A stretch of 64,000 bases of DNA from Carboxylicivirga linearis (GTDB taxonomy: Bacteria; Bacteroidota; Bacteroidia; Bacteroidales; Marinilabiliaceae): assembly GCF_018271995.1 (NCBI RefSeq), contig NZ_JAGUCO010000028.1:1-64000 (forward strand), in the 5' to 3' direction. This document shows, in pieces, positions 17,341 through 27,493 of this stretch. Both the position numbers and the translations under genes were made by a program. Below the pieces are notes generated by a model. It was given only the letters and a program-made list of their open reading frames with translations. It did not search any database and was not told where the DNA came from. Position 1 is the stretch's first letter, and every line of letters starts with the position of its first letter.

Positions 17341-19569
17341 TTAAAACAAATCTATTTCAGCAATAGCTGCTTGTTTACTATCACCTGCAATTTCTACCGA
17401 CTTAATTCTCACATACCTTGCTTCAACAGCCTTTTCAAAGTAATGAGTTCGGGTAGTTGGCATATTGATAAGGTTACCAAATTCGAAATCATCAGCTTTT
17501 GTCCACGATCGTCCATTGGTACTTACTTCAATCACTCCGCGCTGAATCATTCCAGCATTATCAACTTTTTGAGGAGTATAAGCAAATCCTTTTACCGTTT
17601 TATTTTCTAATAAATCAATAGTGATAGAATGAGTACGTCCAGCTTTTGACAACCAGTAAGTATTGGCATCAGCATCGATAGCCAAATCTGCTTCATTACC
17701 TTTCAACTGCGAGCTTGATGCTTTTACTTTCCAATCTCTTTTAATCAAACCAACATTCTGAACTAATACAGGTCCTTGCTTATCGTTGTTGAAAGCACGG
17801 GCTTTTACCTCAGCTGATTCAATTAATACAGGCTCTGTATATAAAATTGATTCCTCAGTTGGCTCAGTACCATCCAAAGTATATCTAATATGCAAATTCT
17901 TATTCAGATTAGCGACCGGGTCCTTTCCATGTAATTTCCAACGAAACACATGTTTACTTGGCTCAATGGTTACCTTTCCTTCAACATCTCTCGAAAGCTG
18001 TAATTGAGGCGGTTGGACATCGCAATAATAAGCAGAGATAGTTGCTATAGCAGGATAATATCTTGAATCCAACACAGTGAAGCGGAATTTATCAGAAGTT
18101 ACTTCAGGGAAACGTAAAATTCGCTTATAGCCGATATTAGTTCCATTGGCAATTTCCTTCCACTCGCCTTTAATAAAAGCTTCCACTTTATGATCTGCAA
18201 CACGCTCACCATGCGATTGAATGGCTTCCTGAATCACAAAACGATTGATAGTAACCGGCTCCTTAGTGGTAATCTCGATACTTTTATTGGCATCATCCAA
18301 TAATTCGTAGGTTGATGTATTTCCATCCAAAATATTTTTGGCTGCAGAAGCCGATGCAAACAAATTAGTTCCATAGGTTTCTTTAATTCTTTCTCCAACT
18401 TCTTTCAGAACTTTCACATCTTCATCAGAAAATAATCCATCACGATTAGGGGGAATATTTAACAAGAAGATTGAATTTCCACCCACAGCTCGCTCATACA
18501 TATCAAAAACATCATCTGTACTACGAACCATTTGGGTTACATCATCACGATAAAACCATCCTTCACGAATAGATGTATTGGTTTCGGCAGGTTGATAATG
18601 CAAATATTTGCCTTCAACTAATTTTTCCTCGCTTCCCAAATCATGATCCATCAAATCGGGGAACATATTCATGGTTTGAGGATTATCCTGGTAAGGAATT
18701 ACATTCCATTCTGTATCGCGGGTATCTCCTTCTTCGTTACCACACCAACGAATATCTTCTTTACCGAAGATAACCGCATCCGGAGCCAAAGCTTTGATCA
18801 TTTTTCTCCAGGCACGATAATTATATTTTTGTCCGCCTTTACGCTTTGGATGAGCACCATCAAACCAAACTTCGTGAATAGGACCATACTCAGTCAACAA
18901 TTCAAACAGTTGATTCATGAAATACTCGTTGTAATCATCCACATTAGCTGTAAAAGTGGTTTTGTTTTCAAAAGGTCGACCTTCAACGGGGCGTGGAATT
19001 ACTCTGTCAGTATATGAACTTAAATTTCCATAAAGTCCATCAGGACTTTCTATCTGGTATAAATCAGCTGGTGACAAATAAACAGCTAATTTCAAACCGT
19101 ATTTCTGGCATGATGCAGAAAGGTCTTTCAAAACATCACCTTTTCCGTTTTTAAATGATGATGACATAATACCATGTTTGGTATAACGGCTCTGCCATAA
19201 AACAAATCCATCGTGATGCTTGGCTGTAAAAATAACTTTGGTCATTCCGGCAGCCTTTAGACTTTCGCACCACTGATCGGTATCAATATTTTTAAGGTCA
19301 AAAACCTTTGGATCTTCAAACCCATTACCCCATTCTTTCCTGGTAAAAGTATTAGGCCCGAAGTGAATAAAAGCAATATATTCATCTTCTAAAGCTTGCA
19401 TTTGCTCGGGAGTCGGAACAACGTGAGCAGCTTTTAAAATGATACTATCGGGAGTATCTGTTTCAGAAACAGGAATAGTGTTGGCAGTTTTCATCATTAA
19501 ACCCGACGGTTGCGAACACCCGGCAACCAAGGTTATGGCAAGCAGACAAATGGCAATAAGTTTTTCCAT
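17341..19569 (-). CDS. GH29 alpha-L-fucosidase lipoprotein with accessory beta domains
   Basis: 742 residues, lipobox VAGC (Cys18). GH29 barrel at about 50-400: AFIHFGPNTFT, FTAKHHDGF (114-122) and HEVWFDGAH with nucleophile Asp237; SIFLLNIPPNRDGLF closes the barrel. Then come a galactose-binding/F5-8-like segment (about 405-530), a chitobiase C-terminal-like segment with IRYTLDGTEPTEES, and a second F5/8 type C domain to the end. The FxxHFG/PNT signature is typical of the alpha-1,3/4-acting GH29 branch, so it may remove Lewis-type fucose, while the GH29 at 13127 takes other linkages (inference). 17 bp upstream of the GH3 gene. Confidence 0.9.
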   Translation of the reverse strand: MEKLIAICLLAITLVAGCSQPSGLMMKTANTIPVSETDTPDSIILKAAHVVPTPEQMQALEDEYIAFIHFGPNTFTRKEWGNGFEDPKVFDLKNIDTDQWCESLKAAGMTKVIFTAKHHDGFVLWQSRYTKHGIMSSSFKNGKGDVLKDLSASCQKYGLKLAVYLSPADLYQIESPDGLYGNLSSYTDRVIPRPVEGRPFENKTTFTANVDDYNEYFMNQLFELLTEYGPIHEVWFDGAHPKRKGGQKYNYRAWRKMIKALAPDAVIFGKEDIRWCGNEEGDTRDTEWNVIPYQDNPQTMNMFPDLMDHDLGSEEKLVEGKYLHYQPAETNTSIREGWFYRDDVTQMVRSTDDVFDMYERAVGGNSIFLLNIPPNRDGLFSDEDVKVLKEVGERIKETYGTNLFASASAAKNILDGNTSTYELLDDANKSIEITTKEPVTINRFVIQEAIQSHGERVADHKVEAFIKGEWKEIANGTNIGYKRILRFPEVTSDKFRFTVLDSRYYPAIATISAYYCDVQPPQLQLSRDVEGKVTIEPSKHVFRWKLHGKDPVANLNKNLHIRYTLDGTEPTEESILYTEPVLIESAEVKARAFNNDKQGPVLVQNVGLIKRDWKVKASSSQLKGNEADLAIDADANTYWLSKAGRTHSITIDLLENKTVKGFAYTPQKVDNAGMIQRGVIEVSTNGRSWTKADDFEFGNLINMPTTRTHYFEKAVEARYVRIKSVEIAGDSKQAAIAEIDLF

Positions 19570-19724
19570 ACTTTAGTTCTTAATTAAGTATAGTTATCAA
19601 TCAGATTAAAATTTCGGTTTTTAGCTTAACAAAAACTTACATTTCGAAACTAAATAAAACCTTATGCAAACTTTTTAAAAGTTATTTTGCTGTAAATATA
19701 AGGTTTTAAAATAAAAATAGTTTC

Positions 19725-19752
19725 TACACCTGCATGTTTATATGCAGGTGTA
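19725..19752 (-). terminator. Hairpin between susD and the enzyme genes
   Basis: TACACCTGCAT (19725-19735) and ATGCAGGTGTA (19742-19752) form a perfect 11-bp stem with a 6-nt loop, 39 bp downstream of the SusD stop. On the minus strand it is followed by GAAACTATTTTTA, only a loose U tract. It probably acts as a partial terminator or 3'-stabilising hairpin, letting SusC/SusD be expressed above the downstream enzymes, as is common in these loci. Confidence 0.65.
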
Positions 19753-19790
19753 AAAATCTATTTCTGGCTTATTCTCTCAGTATAAGTTAT

Positions 19791-21704
19791 TTAATCTTTT
19801 TTAGAAATCCACATATAAGTGGTAATAAAGTGACTACCACTTCCTACCTGGCCATATTCTGAAATCTGATTCTGCATTGCAGCCTCTACATGGTCTGGAT
19901 TATTGGTACGTTCTGCATTAGGGTAATTAATACGACGAGGTCTCCAACCTTCAGTGTCTCCACCATTATGAAATGGTACTGATGCATATTCACTGGTCGC
20001 AACAGGAACACCAAACTCTAGATTCTCAAGCACTAAATCCTCTGCCTTATAAACAGGAAGTTCCATTGTACTGGTTCCCGGACGTGGCAAGCCAACCGGT
20101 ACTACTTCAAGATTCGTTCTATTCCAAAGAGCATAGGCTTCGTATGCCCCTTGAGCAGTTAAGCAAGACTTCCAACGCTCTCTCCAGACTAATTCCAAAT
20201 CAACATCTTCCGACATCACCAAATCAAGGTAATCCTGAGTTAACCCTTCATAGGTAAGTGTTTCTCCTTCAAAAGCAGATTGCTTGCCAAGGTAAGTACT
20301 TGCTGAGGTTCCAAAATTATATAGTTCAGGGTACTTATTTAATGAAATTTCAATTGCCTTCTGAAGGTTTGAATTAGCATCACCCGGAACTGACCATCCA
20401 CGTAAAGCTGCTTCAGCCAAAATATAATAGCTTTCATCTCCACCAAATACAACAATTGGAGCTTCACGATTTCCAATGGTTTCGGGATTAATTGCAGCAG
20501 CTGTCAAATATTCATTATAAACATTTGTTGTATCAGCATCAATAAACCACTGACCAACTACTTTTTCCTGAATTGGCTCTCCATCTTCATTAAATATATT
20601 AACCAACATCAAGCCACGAGCAGCAAAATTATCTTCCCCTCCACCACTCTTAAATGTTGAGAAGGTAACAGGTTTCCATGGCTCACCTGTTCTGGCAGCC
20701 TGTTCAAAAGCATTGAAATACTTCTGACCGGTCCATGCTTTTAAGTCACTTCCATCAACATAGCCTTGTGCTGCGGTATAAAAAATTCGTGGATCACGGT
20801 TTTCCTGAGCCATTCTCAACCACTCTTCTCCTACAAAAATACGACCACCAGTGCCGCTTAAAACACTACCTGCACCATTTACAATCATACCCCAATCACC
20901 ACCAACTAAACCTGTTGGCATGATAGCAGCATCATCAATTGAAACAGATGTAATAAAACCTGCCTGATGAGCAGCAGCTTCTTCTACAGTTTGTTGCGCC
21001 CAGTTCGCATCTCCTTCAACCGCTCTCATTCCCATACGTAAAATCAATGAGTTAGCTAGTTTTGCCCAAGCCTCTTTTCTTTCATTGCCATTTCCAATAC
21101 CACCAAATATAATATCGTTAGTGGTTGAAAATGGAGCACTTTCAGTGTCAAGCAGAACATCACGATACTTTTTTAATGAGTCAACAGAAGATTTATAAAT
21201 ATCTTCCTGACTATCGTATTGAGGATATAAAATACCTTCGCGATAACCTAATCCTCCCTCGTGATATGGAATATCACCATATAAATCGGTTACTCGCTGA
21301 AATGCGAATTGCATTACAATGGTACCGATTGCATATTTTGCAGTATTATCCTGACTCTTATCTTCCTTTAAAATATACAACATTTCAACACCATTTCTGA
21401 TAGCATCGTTATACATTTCTAACATTTTTGCTTCGTTATAAGAGTCAACATTTCCATTATATCCTTGTCCGGTAAAATAAGATGAAGACATAATGCCTGA
21501 TAACGGGCCTGACATTAACAAGTTACCACGATGCTCTTCATGTGGCGAACCATTGTAACGCATCCATACACGTGTTAGTAAATACCCGGGATCAACCTCA
21601 GGCACTTTATTCGGATCATCATTGATATTGCCGAAATCGTCCATACATGCCGTATTCAATAATGATAATACGGCTATGAATATCCAAAATATATTTCGTT
21701 TCAT
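19791..21704 (-). CDS. SusD/RagB-family glycan-binding lipoprotein
   Basis: 637 residues with lipobox NTAC; the mature end CMDDF has acidic residues right after the Cys, resembling the surface-export signal of Bacteroidota lipoproteins. It fits the SusD-like_2 (PF12771) branch: DDPNKVPEVDPGYLL near the N-terminus, FQRVTDLYGDIPYHE, ILRMGMRAVEGDANWA helical repeats and ERWKSCLTAQGAYEAYALWNRT near the C-terminus. It caps the SusC transporter and binds the incoming glycan or glycopeptide at the cell surface. It starts 5 bp after the SusC stop. Confidence 0.93.
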   Translation of the reverse strand: MKRNIFWIFIAVLSLLNTACMDDFGNINDDPNKVPEVDPGYLLTRVWMRYNGSPHEEHRGNLLMSGPLSGIMSSSYFTGQGYNGNVDSYNEAKMLEMYNDAIRNGVEMLYILKEDKSQDNTAKYAIGTIVMQFAFQRVTDLYGDIPYHEGGLGYREGILYPQYDSQEDIYKSSVDSLKKYRDVLLDTESAPFSTTNDIIFGGIGNGNERKEAWAKLANSLILRMGMRAVEGDANWAQQTVEEAAAHQAGFITSVSIDDAAIMPTGLVGGDWGMIVNGAGSVLSGTGGRIFVGEEWLRMAQENRDPRIFYTAAQGYVDGSDLKAWTGQKYFNAFEQAARTGEPWKPVTFSTFKSGGGEDNFAARGLMLVNIFNEDGEPIQEKVVGQWFIDADTTNVYNEYLTAAAINPETIGNREAPIVVFGGDESYYILAEAALRGWSVPGDANSNLQKAIEISLNKYPELYNFGTSASTYLGKQSAFEGETLTYEGLTQDYLDLVMSEDVDLELVWRERWKSCLTAQGAYEAYALWNRTNLEVVPVGLPRPGTSTMELPVYKAEDLVLENLEFGVPVATSEYASVPFHNGGDTEGWRPRRINYPNAERTNNPDHVEAAMQNQISEYGQVGSGSHFITTYMWISKKD

Positions 21705-21709
21705 TGCTT

Positions 21710-24700
21710 TTAGAATTTAATATTTAAGTTAAAACCGTAGTTACGCGGTAAGGCAAGATTACCATACTCTACTCCTCCACCGCCATTGGCAATTGAATAA
21801 GAAGCCTGAGGATCTATATTATCAGTAGCTCTCCACAAATAACCAAGGTTACGAGCAAAAACTCCAACTGAAGCGCTTCTCATAAAGTTTACTTTTTCAA
21901 ACATAGATGTAGGGAAATGATACGTTAAATTGATTTCCTGAACAGCTAAATAAGAAGCATCATAAATAAATTGCTCATCAACACGTGCAATAGCTGCATA
22001 TAAATCCTGCGGTGCAGCAGTGGTTCCAACACCACCTAATTCGGTTGGGAACCACAATTGTCCTTCGGTATATTGATTACGTTGCAGTGTAGATTGATGG
22101 CGACCAGTATTATAAGCAGAAGATTCAGTGTTTGAATAGATATCTCCACCAAATTTACCGTCTAATACCAAAGTTGCCGACCAATTTTTATATTGAAACT
22201 GATTAACCCATCCAACCATTGTATGATGATATGCATTACCCAAGGTATGTAACTCATCAGTAACCATTGGACGACCGGTATTATCTAATGCAATATTACC
22301 TTCCTCATCTCTTCTGTATTTTGTACCTAAAATCTGACCATATGCTTCACCTTCTCTTGCAACAATGCTCACATTTGAACTTTCAAACAAAGTCAACTGA
22401 TTTACACGTTCTGTTAAATCCAATACTTTGTTCTTATTATAAGCATAATTTACTGTTGTATTCCAGCTAAAATTATTGGTTCTGATTGGCTCAGCATAAA
22501 TACTTGCTTCCACCCCGGCATTTTGAATTGAACCTGCATTTACAATTGCATTGCGATAACCAGTTGTTGGTGACACAGCTACTCTTACAATCTGATCAGT
22601 TGCTTTTGAATTATAGTAAGCCACATCTAGGCCCAAACGGTTATTGAAGAACTTTAAATCTAAACCAACCTCAACCGACTCGTTCATAGATGGTTTTAAG
22701 TGAGGATTTGGAATGGTATTTCCATCAATCTGACCATTACCGGCTTCACCTCCATTACCAGGCAGATTGTCCGATCCAATATTATAAAACGTTCTGGTCA
22801 TGTAAGGATCTGTATCTGAACCTACCTGAGCCCAAGAAGCACGAACCTTACCAAAACTAAACCATGCAGGAGCATCAAACAGCTCAGTAAAAATCAGAGA
22901 TGAACTAACAGATGGATAGAAGTACGAGTTATTGTTTACTGGCAATGTTGAAGACCAGTCGTTACGAGCTGAGAAATCAACATACAAAAATGAGTCATAC
23001 CTGAATTGTGCTGTTGCAAACAATGAGTTAATCTGTCTTTTTCTATAGTCAGCAGAGATACTTCGTTGCGTTCCAAAACCCGGACGCTGCATAGAATCAC
23101 TCAAAAATTCAGACTCAAAAGTATTAACCTGATCAAATTCTTGAATCATCATGGCGGCACCGGCATTTGCAGTCACTCCCCATTTTCCAAAGTCTTTATT
23201 ATAGGTAACTAATCCATCAACATTTGTTTCATTATCTCTTGCATTTGCCTGAACCAAGCGACCTCTTTCGTACCATGGAGTATACATTGGCCATAACGAC
23301 TGCGATTTATAAATAACATAGTCGTTACCATAACGCACCATTGCACTTAAATCCTCATTAAAATTGTATTTAACCTGACCCATTGTAATAAAACGATCCT
23401 TCTGGTACTCCTGTCTGATCTCATTTAAATTCCAATAAATATTTTGGTTTAGCTCTCCAAAACCAATTGGCATACCTGTAACAGGATCTTTATAATTCTT
23501 TAAATCGGAAAGAGGTACGTTATTAGGAGTACCCATTAAATTGGCGGCAAAGGGGCTTTCTCCAATTGACTGGTTTGTTGATCCTTCTTTTACATAGGAC
23601 AATTTACCAGTTAGCTCTAATTTATCGTTCCATGTCTTGGTTGAACCATTCATGGTAAATGTATTTCTTTCATACTCGGTATTAGGAACCATACCCGTAT
23701 TACTTAAATTACTATAAGACATACGTAGGGTTGCATTATCGGTATTGTGATTAATGGCAACACTGTTATTTAATGTAACTCCAAGGTTATTGAAGTCATT
23801 TTCATTATCGTAAAACTGATAAGGCGAAGTTACTCCTCTATAATCAGTGTAGTTATTAACATCATTATAACGAGCCCCCCACATTGACGTGTTATTTCGG
23901 GATTCATCACGATTTGTTGGAGCATTTCCATAGGTACCCTGACCATATTCTCTTTGCCAGTCGGCATAAATTCGAGCCTGATCAATGGTAGTATTCGAAC
24001 TAAAATCAACAGTAGTACCATTTGCTCCGGCTCCTGATTTAGTTGTAATCATTACTACCCCGTTAATAGCGCGAGATCCGTAAAGAGCCGTTGCAGCAGC
24101 ACCTTTTAATACTGATATATTCTCAATATCATCTGCTGCTATTCCAGACATACCGTTACCTGCATCAATACCTCCCTGCCCCTTATCATCGCCCGATGAA
24201 AAATTAGTGTTTGAAATAGGCACACCATCTACTACATATAAAGGTTCATTGGATCCATCTGCAATAGCTGTTCCACGAATAATTACTGATGCTGATCCTC
24301 CTGGACCTTGTGCCGTTGAATTTACCTGCACACCAGAAAGACGTCCTGATAGAGATGACATAGGGTTGGCCGATTTCGCACTTTCAAAAGCTTCATCACC
24401 TACCTCGGCAACAGAATAACCAAGAGCCTTCTTTTCTCTTTTAATACCTAATGCTGTTACTACAACATCGTCTAATATTTCTGAGTCATCATTTAAAGTA
24501 ACATTAATCACTTCCTTATCACCCACTATAATTTCTTTGGTCTGAAAACCGATAAATGAGAATTCCAAAACAGCATCTTCTTCTGATACACTTATTGTAT
24601 ATTCTCCATCAAAATTTGTTACAGTACCCATCGCAGTACCTTGAATTCTAATGTTAACACCCGGCAATGGCAACCCATCTGCAACCGATGTTACATTACC

Positions 24701-24769
24701 TGTTACTGTTTTTTGAGCATAAACATTACTCGCAAACAGAAGCAGAAAAACTAACCATAAATTTTTCAT
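21710..24769 (-). CDS. SusC-family TonB-dependent outer-membrane transporter
   Basis: 1,019 residues. Signal peptide ends VYAQ. A carboxypeptidase-like regulatory domain (about 20-100: VTGNVTSVADGLPLPGVNI) precedes a TonB-box-like LDDVVVTALGIKR, the plug (PLYVVDGVPI, ENISVLKGAAATALYGSRA) and a 22-strand beta-barrel ending in FNLNIKF with a C-terminal Phe. The protein imports oligosaccharides with energy from TonB. No N-terminal STN domain, so no direct FecI/FecR-type signalling is expected. First gene of the minus-strand arm; the 604-bp divergent region upstream should hold its promoter. Confidence 0.95.
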   Translation of the reverse strand: MKNLWLVFLLLFASNVYAQKTVTGNVTSVADGLPLPGVNIRIQGTAMGTVTNFDGEYTISVSEEDAVLEFSFIGFQTKEIIVGDKEVINVTLNDDSEILDDVVVTALGIKREKKALGYSVAEVGDEAFESAKSANPMSSLSGRLSGVQVNSTAQGPGGSASVIIRGTAIADGSNEPLYVVDGVPISNTNFSSGDDKGQGGIDAGNGMSGIAADDIENISVLKGAAATALYGSRAINGVVMITTKSGAGANGTTVDFSSNTTIDQARIYADWQREYGQGTYGNAPTNRDESRNNTSMWGARYNDVNNYTDYRGVTSPYQFYDNENDFNNLGVTLNNSVAINHNTDNATLRMSYSNLSNTGMVPNTEYERNTFTMNGSTKTWNDKLELTGKLSYVKEGSTNQSIGESPFAANLMGTPNNVPLSDLKNYKDPVTGMPIGFGELNQNIYWNLNEIRQEYQKDRFITMGQVKYNFNEDLSAMVRYGNDYVIYKSQSLWPMYTPWYERGRLVQANARDNETNVDGLVTYNKDFGKWGVTANAGAAMMIQEFDQVNTFESEFLSDSMQRPGFGTQRSISADYRKRQINSLFATAQFRYDSFLYVDFSARNDWSSTLPVNNNSYFYPSVSSSLIFTELFDAPAWFSFGKVRASWAQVGSDTDPYMTRTFYNIGSDNLPGNGGEAGNGQIDGNTIPNPHLKPSMNESVEVGLDLKFFNNRLGLDVAYYNSKATDQIVRVAVSPTTGYRNAIVNAGSIQNAGVEASIYAEPIRTNNFSWNTTVNYAYNKNKVLDLTERVNQLTLFESSNVSIVAREGEAYGQILGTKYRRDEEGNIALDNTGRPMVTDELHTLGNAYHHTMVGWVNQFQYKNWSATLVLDGKFGGDIYSNTESSAYNTGRHQSTLQRNQYTEGQLWFPTELGGVGTTAAPQDLYAAIARVDEQFIYDASYLAVQEINLTYHFPTSMFEKVNFMRSASVGVFARNLGYLWRATDNIDPQASYSIANGGGGVEYGNLALPRNYGFNLNIKF

Positions 24770-25373
24770 ACAATGAATATTAATTTAATTGAATTTAAGA
24801 GTGCATTTCATAAACTATGCACTTTCTTGCATATAAGCATAAACATTTGCACATTTTACACTTTTCGGGGCTAATATATGCGATATTTAATGCGCCTTTA
24901 TGCATTTTAATATTTGTTTTAATTTCTTACAATTTTTATACCAAAACATATAAGACACCAATAAAACTTAATTCTTTTTTCACAACCCACAACTCCAAAT
25001 ACCTTAAATACTGCATACCAAACAAACAACTTCACCTTTCCATTAAACACTAATCAAGCAAACATCATTAAATAGGCAATAACTAACATTCCAAAGCATT
25101 CAACCCATTAATTTATGTATAAAAACAAAAAATAAAGCATAATTCATGCACAAACATGCAAATAAGATATTAAATTTGCATTATTCACAGTAAGTCAACT
25201 CATATAGTTTATTTATAAACTATAGTGCTAAAAAAGCTTAATAAGCTCTTAAATGCTTTATTTAAAAAGAAAAATAACGCACACGAGTAATACATTATCA
25301 ACAAATAGATTTCACTGTGCAGAAACAGAAAAAGAATAACCCTTAGGTAATAAGTATATAAAGAATTAAGAAA
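24770..25373. promoter_or_regulatory. Divergent control region of the N-glycan locus
   Basis: 604 bp between susC and the PNGase gene with no credible ORF. It contains AGTGCAT-N10-ATGCACT (24801-24824), a perfect 7-bp-arm dyad 32 bp upstream of the susC start, and further ATGCA or TGCA motifs nearby and at about 25145-25160. TAAATTTG (25171-25178) matches the Bacteroidota -7 element TAnnTTTG for the plus strand, but I see no convincing -33 TTTG. The dyad is a candidate operator for the locus's DeoR protein. Confidence 0.45.
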
Positions 25374-26609
25374 ATGAATTTACAAAACATGAAATTTCAA
25401 TTACTAGTACCAATACTTTTCTACTTTGTATATTCTTGCACTCCTGCGCAAAAATCAATCGGAAACAAAGAGATTACAATCTTCAACAATGAACCAATTA
25501 ACTTTAATCCGGAACAAAACCGCACAAATCTCAATGATTCAATCATCAAAATAGAGAATGGAAGAATCATTCTTAAGAAAGTGACTTTACCCAAATATTC
25601 TAAACACGTAAACATTAGTATCGAAGCTGAAGTTGTTTCTGCAGGTGATCCCTGGGATAAAACAGGTTCACTATTTATTATACCTTCCTCAAGCCAAATT
25701 AATTTCCTGACTGATCATGATTCCTTTGTAAATATATATGAGGACACAAAGGACGAGGATTTATTTACCGGCATTACACCTATCGGCAAATACTCACCTT
25801 CCATTGAACTTTTACGCTTTATGACGCCCTTCGGAGTAGGCTACTACTCTCACGACCCTCAAATATTGAAACGTAAGCCCGTTTACATCCCTCATTGGGA
25901 AAACAAAGTAACTTGGCAACAAGACATCACTCAACTATGCAACGAACTTGAAAATGAAGTTTGGATAGGAGCCTTTATTGATGTATGGACCAAAGAGGGA
26001 TATCAATTATCGGCAAAACTCACATTTAAAGAAACCAAAGCCGAAGTATATCCACAAGAAGAAACCAAAGTAATTCCTTTAGTGAATACTGTTAGATATG
26101 CCGAATCACAAAGACTCTTTGATGGTTTTAATCGTAACGACATATCTTATGAGTTTGAATTAGATCAGGAATATTCATCGGCACACCTATATTATATTAC
26201 AACTGGACATGGAGGACACAGTACCGGTGATGAATTTGTAAAAAAGGAAAATATTGTTTCCGTTAACGGCCATGTACTATATAAAGATATACCCTGGAGA
26301 GATGATTGTGCCTCTTTCCGTCGTTTTAATCCTCACTCTGGTGTATGGACAAAAAAGAGAGTGGCACGTGTAGGAAATCTGAAAACTGGTGATACCAAAG
26401 AAATGGAAATCGAAGAATTTGAAGCATCATCTGATTTATCTCGTTCGAACTGGTGTCCGGGTTCACAAGTTGAACCATTTATTTTTCCTGTTGATAACCT
26501 ACACACAGGTACAAACACAATTACAATTAGCATTCCTGAGGCTCAAGCCGAAACAGAAAATGAATTGAATCACTGGAATGTATCAGCATATATTGTTCTA
26601 ACTAAATAA
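25374..26609 (+). CDS. PNGase F-like peptide-N-glycosidase, lipoprotein
   Basis: 411 residues (or 405 from the Met at codon 7) with lipobox VYSC. Two jelly-roll-like domains align with the PNGase F N and C domains: GDPWDKTGS (91-99) matches the region holding catalytic Asp60 of Flavobacterium PNGase F, LLRFMTPFGVG matches its IGRFITPYWVG, GDEF (285-288) places Glu287 at the Glu206 site, and SNWCPG (358-363) matches GWCPG. At the Glu118 site this protein reads FIDVW, an Asp203. The enzyme would hydrolyse the GlcNAc-Asn amide and release whole N-glycans at the cell surface or periplasm. Alignment is by eye. First gene of the plus arm. Confidence 0.8.
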   Translation: MNLQNMKFQLLVPILFYFVYSCTPAQKSIGNKEITIFNNEPINFNPEQNRTNLNDSIIKIENGRIILKKVTLPKYSKHVNISIEAEVVSAGDPWDKTGSLFIIPSSSQINFLTDHDSFVNIYEDTKDEDLFTGITPIGKYSPSIELLRFMTPFGVGYYSHDPQILKRKPVYIPHWENKVTWQQDITQLCNELENEVWIGAFIDVWTKEGYQLSAKLTFKETKAEVYPQEETKVIPLVNTVRYAESQRLFDGFNRNDISYEFELDQEYSSAHLYYITTGHGGHSTGDEFVKKENIVSVNGHVLYKDIPWRDDCASFRRFNPHSGVWTKKRVARVGNLKTGDTKEMEIEEFEASSDLSRSNWCPGSQVEPFIFPVDNLHTGTNTITISIPEAQAETENELNHWNVSAYIVLTK

Positions 26610-26631
26610 TTGCCCTTAAATCAAAAGAACC

Positions 26632-27393
26632 ATGTTAAAAGAAGAGAGACAAAATATAATACTCGAAAAAATAAAACAATCATCAAAGGTATTATCATCT
26701 GAACTCAGTGTTGATTTGGATGTTTCGGAAGACACCATTCGTCGTGATCTAAAAGAATTATCACAGAAGGGTTTAATACGCAAAGTACATGGCGGAGCTA
26801 TATTAAACGATAGTCATTCATATATTCCAATGAATTACGATGACAGAAAATCGTTTGCCGCCGAAGAGAAGCTACTAATCGCTCAAAAAGCCATTTCATT
26901 ATTAAAAGATGACATGCTTATTTTTATTGATGGCGGAACCACCAACCTCGAAATTGCCAAGCAGTTACCTTCTGACCTTCGTTTATCGGTAATGACAAAC
27001 TGCTTGCCGGTAGCATCGGAGTTACTATCAAAAGCAAATGTGCACACCTACTTTTTAGGAGGTGAATTTTTATCGGATGTACCCATAACGGTAGGCACTG
27101 ACACCTTAAATCTTTTAAACGAGGTAAATGCCGACATTTTTTTTATCGGAACCCGAAGCTTAAGCATAGATAGAGGCCTTACCGACATTGACAGATCAGA
27201 GGTTTTGGTAAAAAGAAAAATGGCCGAACGAAGCGCTAAAACAGTTTCGGTTGCATTAAGTGAGAAACTAGACTCTGTTCAGAATTTCAATATTATTCCA
27301 ATAGAAAAACTGGATATTTTAATAACAGAATTAAATCCTGACAATCCAATTCTCAGACCCTATACAAATCTGAGTGGATTACAAGTTATTTAA
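26632..27393 (+). CDS. DeoR-family transcriptional regulator
   Basis: 253 residues. N-terminal winged HTH (LSVDLDVSEDTIRRDLKEL, then GLIRKVHGGA, about 22-57), the signature of DeoR/GlpR repressors. The C-terminal DeoRC domain (about 75-235: IFIDGGTTNLEIAKQL, FFIGTRSLSIDRGLTD) binds phosphorylated sugars. It sits 22 bp after the PNGase gene, inside the plus arm, and is the only regulator in the 33-kb locus. It likely represses one or both arms until a sugar phosphate from mannose, GlcNAc or fucose appears (inference). Confidence 0.9.
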   Translation: MLKEERQNIILEKIKQSSKVLSSELSVDLDVSEDTIRRDLKELSQKGLIRKVHGGAILNDSHSYIPMNYDDRKSFAAEEKLLIAQKAISLLKDDMLIFIDGGTTNLEIAKQLPSDLRLSVMTNCLPVASELLSKANVHTYFLGGEFLSDVPITVGTDTLNLLNEVNADIFFIGTRSLSIDRGLTDIDRSEVLVKRKMAERSAKTVSVALSEKLDSVQNFNIIPIEKLDILITELNPDNPILRPYTNLSGLQVI

Positions 27394-27493
27394 TCTGATC
27401 TAATACTAACTGATTAATCCAAATACATTGGCAAACACTTGACAATTTGCAATATGAAGAAGATTTTGAAATAGAAAGAAGTAAAACAATACA

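Noticed and set aside
24817-25053. 78-codon plus-strand frame in the divergent control region
   Set aside because: Low-complexity His/Phe/Lys/Asn-rich translation of A+T-rich DNA; regulatory role of the space is more likely.
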